Assembly: GCF_037976825.1 (NCBI RefSeq)
Contig: NZ_CP150269.1
Location: 703,001 to 767,000 of the forward strand
Reading direction: 5' to 3'
DNA: 64,000 nt
Source: Paenibacillus sp. FSL K6-1330
GTDB taxonomy: Bacteria > Bacillota > Bacilli > Paenibacillales > Paenibacillaceae
Below, piece by piece: positions 33,231-42,082 of this stretch; the stretch's first letter is position 1; the number at the start of each line of letters is the position of its first letter. The translations under genes and the position numbers were made by a program. The notes below the pieces were generated by a model. That model saw only the letters and a list, made by a program, of their open reading frames with translations, had not been told where the DNA came from and did no database searches.

Positions 33231-34211
33231 ATGAAAGCACAAGAAACCGTTCAGTCGGCAAAAGGAAGCGGGATCCCCCCCATTCCCATGAGATCCAAAA
33301 CGAAGTGGGGGCGGATATGGTCGGATGTTTCGCGCGACAAATATTTGTACGTGCTGGCCTTGCCGGGTCTGATCTTTTTTATCATTTTCAAATATATTCC
33401 GATTACGAATCTCGTAATTGCCTTCCAGGAGTATTCTCCATACTTTGGGGTGCTCGGAAGCCCCTGGGTAGGGTTTGAGCATTTCACCCGGTTTTTCTCC
33501 AACCATGATTTCTGGATGCTGCTGCGTAATACGCTGGCGATCAGTTTTCTGAGCTTGATTTTCTTTTTTCCGGCACCGATCATTTTATCTTTGATGCTGA
33601 ATGAAGTGCGGAACTCCTTCTATAAGCGGACCATTCAATCCCTGGTGTATATCCCCCATTTTTTATCCTGGGTATTGATCTACGGTCTAACCTACCTCAT
33701 GTTCTCGCAATCGGAGGGCTTGTTTAATAAGTGGCTCATCTACATGGATTGGGAGACAATCGATATTCTCTCCAACCCGAACTATTTCTGGGGTATGCTG
33801 ACGGGACAATCCATCTGGAAGGAAGTCGGGTGGGGGACGATCATCTTTCTCGCGGCTATCGCTGGAGTAGACCCGCAATTATATGAAGCAGCCGTCATGG
33901 ATGGCGCGGGCCGTATGAGACGGATGTGGCATATTACCCTGCCGGCGATGCGCAACGTGATCCTGATTCTGTTGATTCTCCGTCTGGGAACGATTCTGGA
34001 TACGGGATTCGAACAGATTTATCTGATGATGAATGCACCTGTCACCAATGTAGCCGAAGTGTTCGATACCTATGTATACCGGGTGGGGATTCGGCAGGGT
34101 GAGTTCAGCTACAGTACGGCCATCGGATTGTTCAAATCGATTGTCGGCGTCATCCTGGTGGTCACGGCCAACCGGTTGGCGAGACGGTACGGTCAAGAAA
34201 GCTTGTACTAA
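33231..34211 (+). CDS. Oligosaccharide ABC transporter permease (LplB type)
   Basis: 326 residues from the ATG at 33231 (GAGGGAG upstream); a much longer upstream frame is not supported. Six membrane helices; typical blocks are 'YLYVLALPGLIFFIIFKYIP', 'NLVIAFQEYSPYFG' and the EAA loop 'EAAVMDGAGRMRRMWHITLP'. It pairs with the following permease to form the channel of a complex-saccharide importer. An ATPase is not encoded here, so a shared MsmX-like ATPase is expected. Confidence 0.92.
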   Translation: MKAQETVQSAKGSGIPPIPMRSKTKWGRIWSDVSRDKYLYVLALPGLIFFIIFKYIPITNLVIAFQEYSPYFGVLGSPWVGFEHFTRFFSNHDFWMLLRNTLAISFLSLIFFFPAPIILSLMLNEVRNSFYKRTIQSLVYIPHFLSWVLIYGLTYLMFSQSEGLFNKWLIYMDWETIDILSNPNYFWGMLTGQSIWKEVGWGTIIFLAAIAGVDPQLYEAAVMDGAGRMRRMWHITLPAMRNVILILLILRLGTILDTGFEQIYLMMNAPVTNVAEVFDTYVYRVGIRQGEFSYSTAIGLFKSIVGVILVVTANRLARRYGQESLY

Positions 34212-34243
34212 AGGATTGGCGAAGAGACAAGGAGGAGTAAAAC

Positions 34244-35128
34244 ATGCATGAGAAAGGATGGAAAACCAGGCTGTTCGGTTTTGTGAATAACGGATTGCTG
34301 CTGATCATCGGTTTGGCAACGATATTTCCGATTTACTATACCGTTATTTTGTCGTTTACCGATCCGGTGGAATATTATCAACGAAGCTTGATATTATGGC
34401 CGCGGGTTTGGACGCTGGATGCTTACAAGCATTTACTGTCCAACGGATTGTTTGTCACCTCGATTTCCGTGAGCGTGTTCCTGGCTACGGTTGGCACGCT
34501 GCTCAGCCTGCTTGTTACCGGGGGCTTGGCTTATGCGGTGTCCCGTAAACGCCTTCGATTTCGCAAGGCCATCATGATTATGATCCTAATCACCTTTCTC
34601 TTTACGCCGGGATTGGTGCCGCTGTATTTGGTCGTCCGCAATGTGGGACTCATTGACAGCGTCTGGTCGCTGATCCTGCCGAGCTTGACCAGCGCATGGT
34701 ATGTGCTGCTCATGAAGGGATTCTTCGACAGCATTCCGGAAAGTCTGGAGGAAGCCGCGATGATCGACGGCTCGAATGATATCGGCGTATTCTGGCGAAT
34801 CATTCTGCCGTTGTCGCTGCCGGCGTTGGTGGCGTTTGGATTGTTCTTTGCCGTCGGCTATTGGAATACGTACTTCAACGCACTGATGTTTATTAACGAC
34901 CAGAAGATGTGGCCGCTGCAAGTATTGCTGCAAAATATGCTTGTGGACCCAACAACGATGGGATCGGGGAGCGGCGGCGGATTCGCCTTCCAAGTGAACC
35001 GTCCCGTCCCAACAGAAACGTTGAAGATGGCGGCGGTCGTGATTGCAACCGTTCCGATCATGTTAGTGTATCCATTCCTGCAGAAACACTTCGCCAAAGG
35101 GGCGATGGTAGGCTCTGTCAAGGAATGA
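34244..35128 (+). CDS. Oligosaccharide ABC transporter permease (LplC/YtcP type)
   Basis: 294 residues, six helices, EAA loop 'EAAMIDGSNDIGVFWRIILP', and the C-terminus 'FAKGAMVGSVKE' that is standard in LplC/YtcP proteins. A ribosome site (AAGGAGG) follows the upstream permease stop by a few bases; the two genes are 32 bp apart and clearly co-transcribed. Confidence 0.92.
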   Translation: MHEKGWKTRLFGFVNNGLLLIIGLATIFPIYYTVILSFTDPVEYYQRSLILWPRVWTLDAYKHLLSNGLFVTSISVSVFLATVGTLLSLLVTGGLAYAVSRKRLRFRKAIMIMILITFLFTPGLVPLYLVVRNVGLIDSVWSLILPSLTSAWYVLLMKGFFDSIPESLEEAAMIDGSNDIGVFWRIILPLSLPALVAFGLFFAVGYWNTYFNALMFINDQKMWPLQVLLQNMLVDPTTMGSGSGGGFAFQVNRPVPTETLKMAAVVIATVPIMLVYPFLQKHFAKGAMVGSVKE

Positions 35129-35193
35129 TCCGATATACGGTCTAACTGCCATCATGATCAGTCAGACGAGATGTAAATTAAAAGGGAGGTCTA

Positions 35194-36747
35194 ATGATGA
35201 AAAAAAAGGAAACCAAGCCGGGCAAGTCGTTTTTAAAAATGTCGGGGGTGCTGCTCTTGGCAAGCTCACTCTTGCTTAGCGCATGCGGCAGCCGAGACGG
35301 AAGTGCACCGAGCGATAACGGAAGCGGAACAGACAGCAGTGAACCAACCAGCATTACGATACAGACCCTGAATTATGCCACCGAATTCATAGATAACACC
35401 AATGTACTATGGAAAGAGCTCGAGAAACGCACCAATACCAAGCTGAATATTACGTGGCTGTCGCCGTCCACGGCCGAAGAGAAGATCAATGTCATGCTTG
35501 CATCCGGCGATCTTCCGGAGGTTACTTTCGTGGAAACGATGCAGAACCCGCAGCTGCAGAAAATGCTGAAGCAGGGCGTCTTCTGGGATCTGACGCCGTT
35601 TCTTAAAGACTATCCGAATTTGAACCGCGAAGAACTGAAGGAAATGTGGGAAATCACCAAGGTGGATGGCAAGAACATCGTCATTCCTCGTTATTATCCT
35701 AGCTATGGCGGCGGAGTGTTCCCGATGATCCGCAAGGACTGGCTGGATGCCCTTAAGCTGGAAACGCCCAAAACGCTGGATGAGTTCCATAACGTGTTAA
35801 AGGCTTTTAAGGAACAGGATCCGAATGGTAATGGACAGGCCGATGAGATTCCATATGCCGCAAATCCGGGGGCTCTCGCTTATATTTACAATATATTTAA
35901 TGAAACGCAAGGGTCCTGGAAGCTTCAACCCGATAATACCCTGACTCCGATTATGACGTCGGACGAGTCAAGGGAGGCCATGCTGTGGATCAAACAGGCT
36001 TATGACGAGGGCTTGTTCCCCAAAGACTTCGCGATCATGAAGTTCTCGCAGGTGATGGATACGATGCGAAGTGCCAAGGCAGGGGTAGGGGGCATGTCCA
36101 TGAACCATGCCTGGGTGACCGGCGAAGCCGTGAAAGGCGTTGACCCCAAGGCGGATCTAATGCCGCTTGCTTACTTGGAGAATGCAAACGGGGTGAAGTA
36201 TACGCCTTCAGGATCGCCGTACTATGGAGTGTACCTGATTCCGAAGAAAGTGCCGGAGGCGAAAGTGAAGAAAATCCTCGAGTTTTTCGATTACGGTTAT
36301 AGTCAAGAAGGCAATGAGATGCTGACCTACGGAATCGAAGGTGTCCATTATAATGTGGAGAACGGGAAGAAGGTTGCAACGCCGCAGGCCGCCGTGGATA
36401 AGACGGGTGACGGCAACTTAAACAATATGATTCACCTCGTCAGCGACGATATGGCCATCAGCGCGGTAGGGATGCCGGATGAAGTTTATGAGCGAAACGT
36501 AGAGATTGTCACAGAGCGCAAGACGGTCAAGGTTCCGAATCCTTCAGGAGAGCTGTATTCGGAAGCCTATAACAAATACTATCCCGAGATTTCCAAGAAG
36601 GTGGAGGATATGCGGGTCATGGTCATCACGGGCAAAGAACCGGTTGAATCGTACGATAAACTGATCGAAACGATCAAGAGTGATCCGAAGATGAAGGAAA
36701 TTACAGACGAGATGTCAAAGGCGTATCAGGAGAAGTACGTTAAATAA
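35194..36747 (+). CDS. Extracellular solute-binding lipoprotein (LplA-like)
   Basis: 517 residues, the large class of sugar-binding lipoproteins that goes with LplB/LplC. Start 35194 (or the next codon at 35197) behind AGGGAGG. The signal peptide has a lipobox LSAC, then a Ser/Gly/Asp-rich linker. The 'EQDPNGNGQADEIPY' loop resembles a calcium-binding element common in this family; the C-terminal 'YNKYYPEISKKVEDMRV' is also typical. Likely ligands are plant or cell-wall-derived oligosaccharides; no glycosidase neighbour indicates which. Confidence 0.92.
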   Translation: MMKKKETKPGKSFLKMSGVLLLASSLLLSACGSRDGSAPSDNGSGTDSSEPTSITIQTLNYATEFIDNTNVLWKELEKRTNTKLNITWLSPSTAEEKINVMLASGDLPEVTFVETMQNPQLQKMLKQGVFWDLTPFLKDYPNLNREELKEMWEITKVDGKNIVIPRYYPSYGGGVFPMIRKDWLDALKLETPKTLDEFHNVLKAFKEQDPNGNGQADEIPYAANPGALAYIYNIFNETQGSWKLQPDNTLTPIMTSDESREAMLWIKQAYDEGLFPKDFAIMKFSQVMDTMRSAKAGVGGMSMNHAWVTGEAVKGVDPKADLMPLAYLENANGVKYTPSGSPYYGVYLIPKKVPEAKVKKILEFFDYGYSQEGNEMLTYGIEGVHYNVENGKKVATPQAAVDKTGDGNLNNMIHLVSDDMAISAVGMPDEVYERNVEIVTERKTVKVPNPSGELYSEAYNKYYPEISKKVEDMRVMVITGKEPVESYDKLIETIKSDPKMKEITDEMSKAYQEKYVK

Positions 36748-36759
36748 TGGAATCCAATA

Positions 36760-36791
36760 CCACAATGCTGCAACTTGCATTGTGGTTTTTT
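36760..36791 (+). terminator. Terminator of the Lpl-type transporter operon
   Basis: CCACAATGC and GCATTGTGG form a perfect stem around an 8-nt loop, followed by TTTTTT. Confidence 0.85.
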
Positions 36792-36904
36792 GGCGTGAAT
36801 AACAGGAATAGCTCCTCCATGTTATATTTCTGATGTCTAATATTAAACATCCTATAATTTTACATTAAAGCATAAAATATTACATGAGGGGAGGATATAA
36901 AGTC

Positions 36905-37081
36905 ATGGAAACGAAGGAAGGCATAAAGTTTAATATCGAGCAAGAACGGCATAAGCTTCATAAGATGAAGCAGCGGTATCGTGATTTTAATCATCCTAAA
37001 GTCCTCGGTCAATCGATCGTGCTTGATGAGTTGATTAATCAATATAACCGATTTCTTAAAGAAAACAAGCCGATTGCGTAA
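36905..37081 (+). CDS. Spo0E-like aspartyl-phosphate phosphatase
   Basis: 58 residues from the ATG at 36905 (GGGGAGG upstream; an ATG at 36884 lies before that site). Predicted helical hairpin with the Spo0E signature SxxLDxLIxxY visible as 'SIVLDELINQY'. Family members dephosphorylate Spo0A~P and so delay sporulation, or act on related response regulators. Short length and acidic/basic helices fit the family. Monocistronic; the upstream region has TATAAT at 36853-36858 but no clear -35. Confidence 0.8.
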   Translation: METKEGIKFNIEQERHKLHKMKQRYRDFNHPKVLGQSIVLDELINQYNRFLKENKPIA

Positions 37082-37113
37082 ACAACCGACTTAAAGCTGA
37101 ATGAAGATTCTTT

Positions 37114-37929
37114 TTATAGATCGTAAAGTCTCGCGGCGTTCTCATAAAAAATCCTGCGAGCCTCGGATATGGACAGCCCCTGAAGCTCCGCCCATGCCGC
37201 AGCCACAGCAGCCGTCATCCGAGGATGGGTCATCTGTCCGGTGAACGGACCTTCGAACGGCCAAGGACCATCGGTTTCGGTCATGACGAGATGATCCGGA
37301 TACCTACATGCCATATCCCGAATTTCTTCCTCATAGAGGATGTCAGGCGTGAAGGAAATATAGTATCCGTTACCGGCCATCCGCTGCAAGGTGTCACGGG
37401 AGCCCTTGAACCAATGGAAATGGGCACGAGTGACGCCGTATTTTTCGAGCAAATCACATGCGATATCCGCATCTTCATATACAGCGTGCAGAATCACCGG
37501 TTTATGATGCTTTTTAGCAAATGCTATAAATTGCTCCAATAGATAGGCGTAAGGGCGGTTATCCCAAGGTCGGCCCTTCGATTCAGCCTCCAGCCTGGCG
37601 TAATAGGGGAGACCCACCTCTCCTACGGCGACCATCTCATCGGCATGCTCTGCCATCCAATCCAGCAGCTCTTCGGTTTCGTTCGTGGAAGGGAGGTGCT
37701 GCTCCGGATGATAACCGAAAGCCGGCCGCACCATCGGTCCGTACTGCCTGGCCAGCTCCAGGTTTCGCTTGCAGGAAGCCAGATGCATGGAGACGGAGAT
37801 AACGGATTGAACCTCATGATGACGGATATCCGCGAGAATCGCTTGTTGATCGGATAACGAATAGCTGTCCAGATGAATATGAGTGTCCAACAGTGGTAAA
37901 TTGGCTTCACTTTGCGTGAATGATTTCAT
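37114..37929 (-). CDS. TatD-family metal-dependent hydrolase at the end of the thiamin operon
   Basis: 271 residues from the ATG at 37929 (GAGGTT about 8 nt upstream). The amidohydrolase-superfamily metal ligands of TatD proteins are present: HxH in 'DTHIHLDSY', Glu in 'AVGEVGLPYY', His in 'PVILHAVYED', His in 'RAHFHWFKG' and Asp in 'TETDGPWPF'. TatD enzymes are usually described as DNases, but the superfamily includes amidohydrolases. It lies 79 bp after the ThiZ-like gene on the same strand with no terminator between, so it may fall under the TPP riboswitch. A role in salvage of thiamin breakdown products is a speculation. Confidence 0.82.
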   Translation of the reverse strand: MKSFTQSEANLPLLDTHIHLDSYSLSDQQAILADIRHHEVQSVISVSMHLASCKRNLELARQYGPMVRPAFGYHPEQHLPSTNETEELLDWMAEHADEMVAVGEVGLPYYARLEAESKGRPWDNRPYAYLLEQFIAFAKKHHKPVILHAVYEDADIACDLLEKYGVTRAHFHWFKGSRDTLQRMAGNGYYISFTPDILYEEEIRDMACRYPDHLVMTETDGPWPFEGPFTGQMTHPRMTAAVAAAWAELQGLSISEARRIFYENAARLYDL

Positions 37930-38008
37930 CGTTACATAACCTCGCTTGTAAGCTTCCACGAAGCGCTTGGCTAATCATGGATGTATGTATTCCGCTGGCC
38001 TTAATCGG

Positions 38009-38842
38009 TCAGCGCTTATGCTGTTCTTCCCGCATGATGGCGGAAATTTCGGTTTTTAATGCGATGAAGGACGGATCCATCAGGATGTTTTCCCGGCGCG
38101 GGCGGGAGAAAGGGACTTCTACCCGTTTCAAGATGGTTCCGGGCCGGGCTGACAGGATATAGATGCTGTCCGAAAGGAGCAGTGCCTCCTCGATATGATG
38201 GGTAATCATCAGCACCGAACGGCGCGTATCCTCCCAGATATCGAGCAGCCAGCGCTGCATATCGCTGCGCGTCAGCGCATCCAATGCGCTGAACGGTTCA
38301 TCCAGGCACATGACTTCCTGGGGACTCATTAGTGCGCGCAGAAAAGCCGCCCGCTGCTGCATTCCGCCTGAAAGGGTGTGCGGATACGCCTTCTCGAAGC
38401 CGGTGAGGCCGGCCCGTTCCATCCAGCTGCGGGCATGTTCCCTGGCAGCGGCTTTCGTGGTGCCTCTCAGCTCCTCGGGAAGGAGCACATTGTCCTCCAC
38501 CGTACGCCAAGGGAACAGGGCTGGCTGTTGAGGCATATAGGCGATGCGGCCTTTTTCCCCGGTCACGTCCTGACCATCCATGAGGACCGAACCCGTATCC
38601 GGAGCGGTTAATCCCCCGATGATATGGAAGAGTGTGCTCTTTCCGCTGCCTGAAGGACCGATCAAGGAGACGAATTCCCCGGGTTGTACCTGAAGCGAAA
38701 GGCCATCCAGTACATGCACTTCGCTGCGCCGGTCGCGGAAGGTTTTCCGAAGGCTGCGAACCTCGAGGGCAGGTGCTGATGAGACCGACGCAGTGGACGG
38801 GTAAGCCCCGTCCTGCACAGGCAGGGATACTTGAGGTGTCAT
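38009..38842 (-). CDS. thiZ: ABC transporter ATPase (ThiZ-like, thiamin-precursor uptake)
   Basis: 277 residues of the nitrate/sulfonate/taurine subfamily. Walker A 'GPSGSGKST', Q-loop 'YMPQQPALFPW', signature 'LSGGMQQR', Walker B 'VMCLDEPFSALD' and switch His in 'LMITHHIEEAL' are all intact. It powers the permease at 38897. The operon, led by a TPP riboswitch, points to uptake of hydroxymethylpyrimidine or formylaminopyrimidine. There is a 54-bp gap to the permease gene. Confidence 0.88.
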   Translation of the reverse strand: MTPQVSLPVQDGAYPSTASVSSAPALEVRSLRKTFRDRRSEVHVLDGLSLQVQPGEFVSLIGPSGSGKSTLFHIIGGLTAPDTGSVLMDGQDVTGEKGRIAYMPQQPALFPWRTVEDNVLLPEELRGTTKAAAREHARSWMERAGLTGFEKAYPHTLSGGMQQRAAFLRALMSPQEVMCLDEPFSALDALTRSDMQRWLLDIWEDTRRSVLMITHHIEEALLLSDSIYILSARPGTILKRVEVPFSRPRRENILMDPSFIALKTEISAIMREEQHKR

Positions 38843-38896
38843 ATCGATAAATGGCCTCTTTTCATATAAGATTCGAAATGTCTATTCACAAGGGGC

Positions 38897-39652
38897 TCAA
38901 CCTTTTCGATTCCAGCGGATGAGCCGCTTCTCCAGCAGGGTGATCAGCAGCACCATCAGCAGGCTGAGCAAGACGATGACCAGGATGGCAACAAATACCC
39001 GATCCGTGCGGTAGCCGGATTTTTGCAGCATCATGTAGTAGCCGATTCCCCGGTCCGAGCCGATCCATTCCCCGATAACCGCCCCCATCACCGAATAGGT
39101 GGCCGCAATTCGAATCCCGGAGAAGATGGAGGGAAGGGCATGCGGCAGCTCCAGCTTGGTGAAAATTTGCCACGAGGTAGCCCCCGCCATCTGCATATAA
39201 TTCATCATGGTGCGGTCGGTACGTGCGAGTCCATCCAGGGCCGCAACAGCGACAGGGAAGAAGCAGACCAGCGTAATCACGATAACCTTGGGCAGCATGC
39301 CGAAGCCGAACCAAATCATGAGAAGCGGGGCTAGGGCGATTGTCGGCACATTTTGGCTAAGAATAAGAAGCGGATAAAGGGCGGTTTTGAGAAAAGGCAC
39401 CATGTGCAGTGCCAGCGAGATGATTAGACCGATTGCCGTACCGATTATAAAGCCGATCAGGGTTAATTGCAGGGTGGCCGCTGTATGCTGGAAGAGACCG
39501 GAAGCTCCAGTAACGGCCTCATGCCCGATGGCCGTCGGTGCAGGCAAAATAAAGGGTTCAATGTCGAACACGGATACTGCCGCCTGCCATACCACCAAAA
39601 AGAAGAGAACCGCCACAACGGGCGGCCAAACAGAACTCCACCAGCTTCTCAT
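38897..39652 (-). CDS. thiX: ABC transporter permease (ThiX-like)
   Basis: 251 residues with six helices, the length of the NMT1/TauC-type permeases. 'NVPTIALAPLLMIWFGFGML' and the loop 'YMQMAGATSWQIFTKLELPH' are the family EAA region. Its start overlaps the stop of the thiamine-binding protein gene by 4 bp (ATGA), so the two are translationally coupled. It would form the channel for a thiamin pyrimidine precursor with ThiY and ThiZ. Confidence 0.88.
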   Translation of the reverse strand: MRSWWSSVWPPVVAVLFFLVVWQAAVSVFDIEPFILPAPTAIGHEAVTGASGLFQHTAATLQLTLIGFIIGTAIGLIISLALHMVPFLKTALYPLLILSQNVPTIALAPLLMIWFGFGMLPKVIVITLVCFFPVAVAALDGLARTDRTMMNYMQMAGATSWQIFTKLELPHALPSIFSGIRIAATYSVMGAVIGEWIGSDRGIGYYMMLQKSGYRTDRVFVAILVIVLLSLLMVLLITLLEKRLIRWNRKG

Positions 39653-39942
39653 GGACGGTATTTCTCAGTCAGCTTATCCATGCTGATGCCGCTTGGATGA
39701 TGCGCGATTTTGACCTGGGATATGATGCTGGGACTGCCCGCATTCACCAGCGCCTCGTGCATGCGCTCAACGATCCTGAGCAGCTCGGAGAGCTCTCCTT
39801 CCATGGTCGTTTCGAGTGCATGAACCTCGTATTTCACGCCTGATTCCTGAATAACCTTGATCGCTTCATCTACATAAGGGATGCTGTCGGTCCCGTTTGG
39901 CGTTCTCGGTATTACTTGAATGCTCAAGAGAGTATTCGCCAT
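39649..39942 (-). CDS. MTH1187/YkoF-like thiamine-binding protein
   Basis: 97 residues of the Thiamine_BP family: 'TLLSIQVIPRTPNGTDSIPY', 'VDEAIKVIQESGVKYEVHAL' and 'TTMEGELSELLRIVERMHEA' match the ferredoxin-like fold that forms tetramers binding thiamin or its pyrimidine. It sits between ThiY and ThiX in the TPP-controlled operon and probably buffers or hands on the imported pyrimidine in the cytosol. GAAAGGATG upstream supplies the ribosome site. Confidence 0.85.
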   Translation of the reverse strand: MANTLLSIQVIPRTPNGTDSIPYVDEAIKVIQESGVKYEVHALETTMEGELSELLRIVERMHEALVNAGSPSIISQVKIAHHPSGISMDKLTEKYRP

Positions 39943-39978
39943 ATAAACTCATCCTTTCGTGCAAGCTGTATTGTAATG

Positions 39979-40015
39979 GAAGAGAGGCGGCCTGCTGCAA
40001 AGGCCGTCTCTCTTC
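39979..40015 (-). other. Intercistronic stem-loop after the ThiY gene
   Basis: GAAGAGAGACGGCCT and AGGCCGCCTCTCTTC pair with one mismatch around TTGCAGC. No T-run follows, so it is more likely an mRNA-stabilising or partial attenuation structure that favours the binding-protein message. Confidence 0.6.
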
Positions 40016-40033
40016 TTTAATATAGAAATAACC

Positions 40034-41065
40034 TTATGGCTTCTCCGGTAAAAATTCATTGGTAAATGCGCTGTCAGCGTCAAGCTCCTTCTCCAGCAGC
40101 TTGCGCTCAAACATCCAGTCTGCGTACCCCGACCATACTTCGGCTTTCTGTTCGCCCCAGCGGGATGCATCATCCTGATAACGGGGGCTCAGCCATTTCT
40201 GGCTGGCGAGAACCAGTTCGGCATCCAGGTCGGGAACAGCCTTCGTCAGCAGGGCTGCCGCATCTTCGGGATGTTGAATCGCATAGTCGTATCCTTTTGA
40301 AGTCGCCCGCATGAACGCTTTGACAAGCTCAGGGTCTTCCTGGATCTGCTTCTCGTTCGTTACGATCACCGGTGTGTAATAATCAAGCTGCTTGGAGTAG
40401 TCCTTCACATAAATCATGTCAAGCGGCTCATTGCGAAGCTCGGCTTCAATACCCGTCCAAGCATAGAAAATCCAGGCGAAATCAATGTCGCGTTTGACGG
40501 CCGTAAAATAATCGGCATCGCCCATATTGACCATATTCACCTTGCTGACATCGGCACCATCGATCTCCATGATGGACTTCATAACCGCTTCCTCCACAGG
40601 CGAACCCCAGCCGCCATAGGATTTCCCTTCAAAATCGCCTGCCTTCAAGATGCCTTTATCCTTGGGAGCCGCAAAGCCGGATGTATTATGCTGAATGATC
40701 GCTGCGATGGAAACGAGCGGCAATCCTTGGGTTCTGGCCAGCGTTACGCCTTCCTGATAGCTGATGCCAAACGGCACATTTCCGGATGCGACCAGCGTAT
40801 CCGTTCCGCCTGCTCCCGGCTGGACGATCTGGACATTAAGCCCTTCTTCCTCATAATACCCAAGCTCCTTCGCTGCATACAGGCCGGTGTGATTCGTATT
40901 GGCAGACCAATCGAGCATCAGCTGTACGTCACGGAGCTTCCCGGAAGTCTGACTGTCCTCACCTGCGGCGCCTGTCTTCTTGTTCTCTCCGCTTGTACCG
41001 CATCCGGACGCAACCATCAGCAGGACGCAAGCGAGAAGCAGCGGAATCCATCTTCCCTTCTTCAT
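40034..41065 (-). CDS. thiY: ABC transporter substrate-binding lipoprotein (ThiY/NMT1-like)
   Basis: 343 residues. Signal peptide 'MKKGRWIPLLLACVLLMVAS' ends with Gly-Cys as lipidation site. The mature domain is NMT1/THI5-like: 'VQLMLDWSANTNHTGLYAAK', 'GYYEEEGLNVQIVQPGAGGT', 'GKSYGGWGSPVEEA'. The yeast-type Cys-rich CCCFC site is absent, as in bacterial transport versions. First gene after the TPP riboswitch; predicted to capture formylaminopyrimidine or hydroxymethylpyrimidine outside the cell. Confidence 0.9.
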   Translation of the reverse strand: MKKGRWIPLLLACVLLMVASGCGTSGENKKTGAAGEDSQTSGKLRDVQLMLDWSANTNHTGLYAAKELGYYEEEGLNVQIVQPGAGGTDTLVASGNVPFGISYQEGVTLARTQGLPLVSIAAIIQHNTSGFAAPKDKGILKAGDFEGKSYGGWGSPVEEAVMKSIMEIDGADVSKVNMVNMGDADYFTAVKRDIDFAWIFYAWTGIEAELRNEPLDMIYVKDYSKQLDYYTPVIVTNEKQIQEDPELVKAFMRATSKGYDYAIQHPEDAAALLTKAVPDLDAELVLASQKWLSPRYQDDASRWGEQKAEVWSGYADWMFERKLLEKELDADSAFTNEFLPEKP

Positions 41066-41113
41066 CGTTTCTTCTCTCCTTTAAGTTCTCTTTCTATTAC
41101 CTCGCAACTCCAC

Positions 41114-41142
41114 AAAAAAAACGCCCTGATGATATCAGGACG
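41114..41142 (-). terminator. Riboswitch expression-platform terminator
   Basis: On the minus strand CGTCCTGA, loop TATCA, TCAGGGCG, then eight T. It stands between the TPP aptamer and the ThiY start, so ligand binding probably favours termination. Confidence 0.75.
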
Positions 41143-41189
41143 CATGACGGCGTAAGTGTATACCACGGCAAATAAATAGCTGCCGCAAA

Positions 41190-41284
41190 CATGGGCTTCC
41201 TACGCTGGCATTACCCAGATCAGGTGTAAGGGTCAGTATCATATCGGATACACTCTCAGCCGGCCAAATTCCAGCTCCCCCGGT
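41190..41284 (-). promoter_or_regulatory. TPP riboswitch (THI element) aptamer
   Basis: On the minus strand the conserved order is clear: GGGGGAGCTGG, GGCTGAGAGTG (pyrimidine-sensing bulge), GACCCTTACACCTGATCTGG and GTAATGCCAGCGTAGG. It precedes a terminator and the ThiY-X-Z operon, which should be switched off by thiamin pyrophosphate. Confidence 0.95.
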
Positions 41285-41314
41285 ATTTATGAAGTTTCGA
41301 TCATTACATCCGCT

Positions 41315-41344
41315 ATTATAGTCCTAACACAGCAGACCTGTCTA
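41315..41344 (-). promoter_or_regulatory. Promoter of the TPP-controlled thiamin operon
   Basis: On the minus strand TAGACA (41344-41339), an 18-bp spacer and TATAAT (41320-41315), about 30 bp before the aptamer. The -35 lies in one arm of an imperfect inverted repeat, AGACCTGTC (41334-41342) with GACAGGTCT (41365-41373). Confidence 0.6.
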
Positions 41345-41462
41345 GTTCGAAGAGGCGCGAACGTGACAGGTCTTTGTTAGAACACTAATGCAATGGGAGA
41401 ATTAATTGATGCTATGAACCTTTCACAAGGTAAAGTGTTTGAATACGGCTTCTACGCAGAGA

Positions 41463-41846
41463 TTAGCGCTGGAAGAACTCAATCCATTCTCCTTCGGGAC
41501 CGTGCACGAAGAAATAGCGGTACCCGTTCGGAAGCGTCACGATTTCCTCGTCCAAGTGAGGAACGTCAAGTCCCTGCACACGGGCATATTCCTCTTCAAT
41601 GTTATCCGTGCTGACTGCAAAATGATGTACCGTTCCTTCCGAAGGCAGCGTGTCGCTGTATCCCTGAATAAGCTCGACTTCCGTCTCGTTGCTGCCGTTA
41701 AATCCTAGGAACGCCAGCTGGATGACGCCATTAGTATGGGTCAGGCGGTCCTTCAGCTCAAGTCCGACTACGGATGTATAGAAGGCGATTGTAGCTTCAA
41801 GGTCCCGGACAACAATACCAACATGATCCAATCGTTTCTGTGACAT
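41463..41846 (-). CDS. VOC superfamily protein, epimerase/glyoxalase-like
   Basis: 127 residues. 'LDHVGIVVRDLEATIAFYTS' begins the first module and 'VHHFAVSTDNIEEEYARV' the second. Candidate metal ligands are His8, Glu in 'ETEVELIQG', His in 'TVHHFAV' and Glu in 'GEWIEFFQR', as in methylmalonyl-CoA epimerase and glyoxalase I. 'GLELKDRLTHTNGVIQLAFL' is also typical of the epimerase-like group. Monocistronic, cytosolic, substrate unknown. Confidence 0.83.
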   Translation of the reverse strand: MSQKRLDHVGIVVRDLEATIAFYTSVVGLELKDRLTHTNGVIQLAFLGFNGSNETEVELIQGYSDTLPSEGTVHHFAVSTDNIEEEYARVQGLDVPHLDEEIVTLPNGYRYFFVHGPEGEWIEFFQR

Positions 41847-42082
41847 GGTTCAACACCCCTTCCGATTCATATAAGATATGACTGAAATATTATCATATAA
41901 TTCCTATACGTCAAGTGGGTGTTATGTTGTTTGTGCACAGACTAATAAGATGATTTTTCTTTCATTTCCTCATCTTTACTTTTGGGTGGGCAAAAAGTAT
42001 CATGAGAAATAGATATGTTAATTCAAAAGACCTAACACACTTAAAGTGAACCAGCGTACCTTTTGGCCGAGGAGGAATGCTT

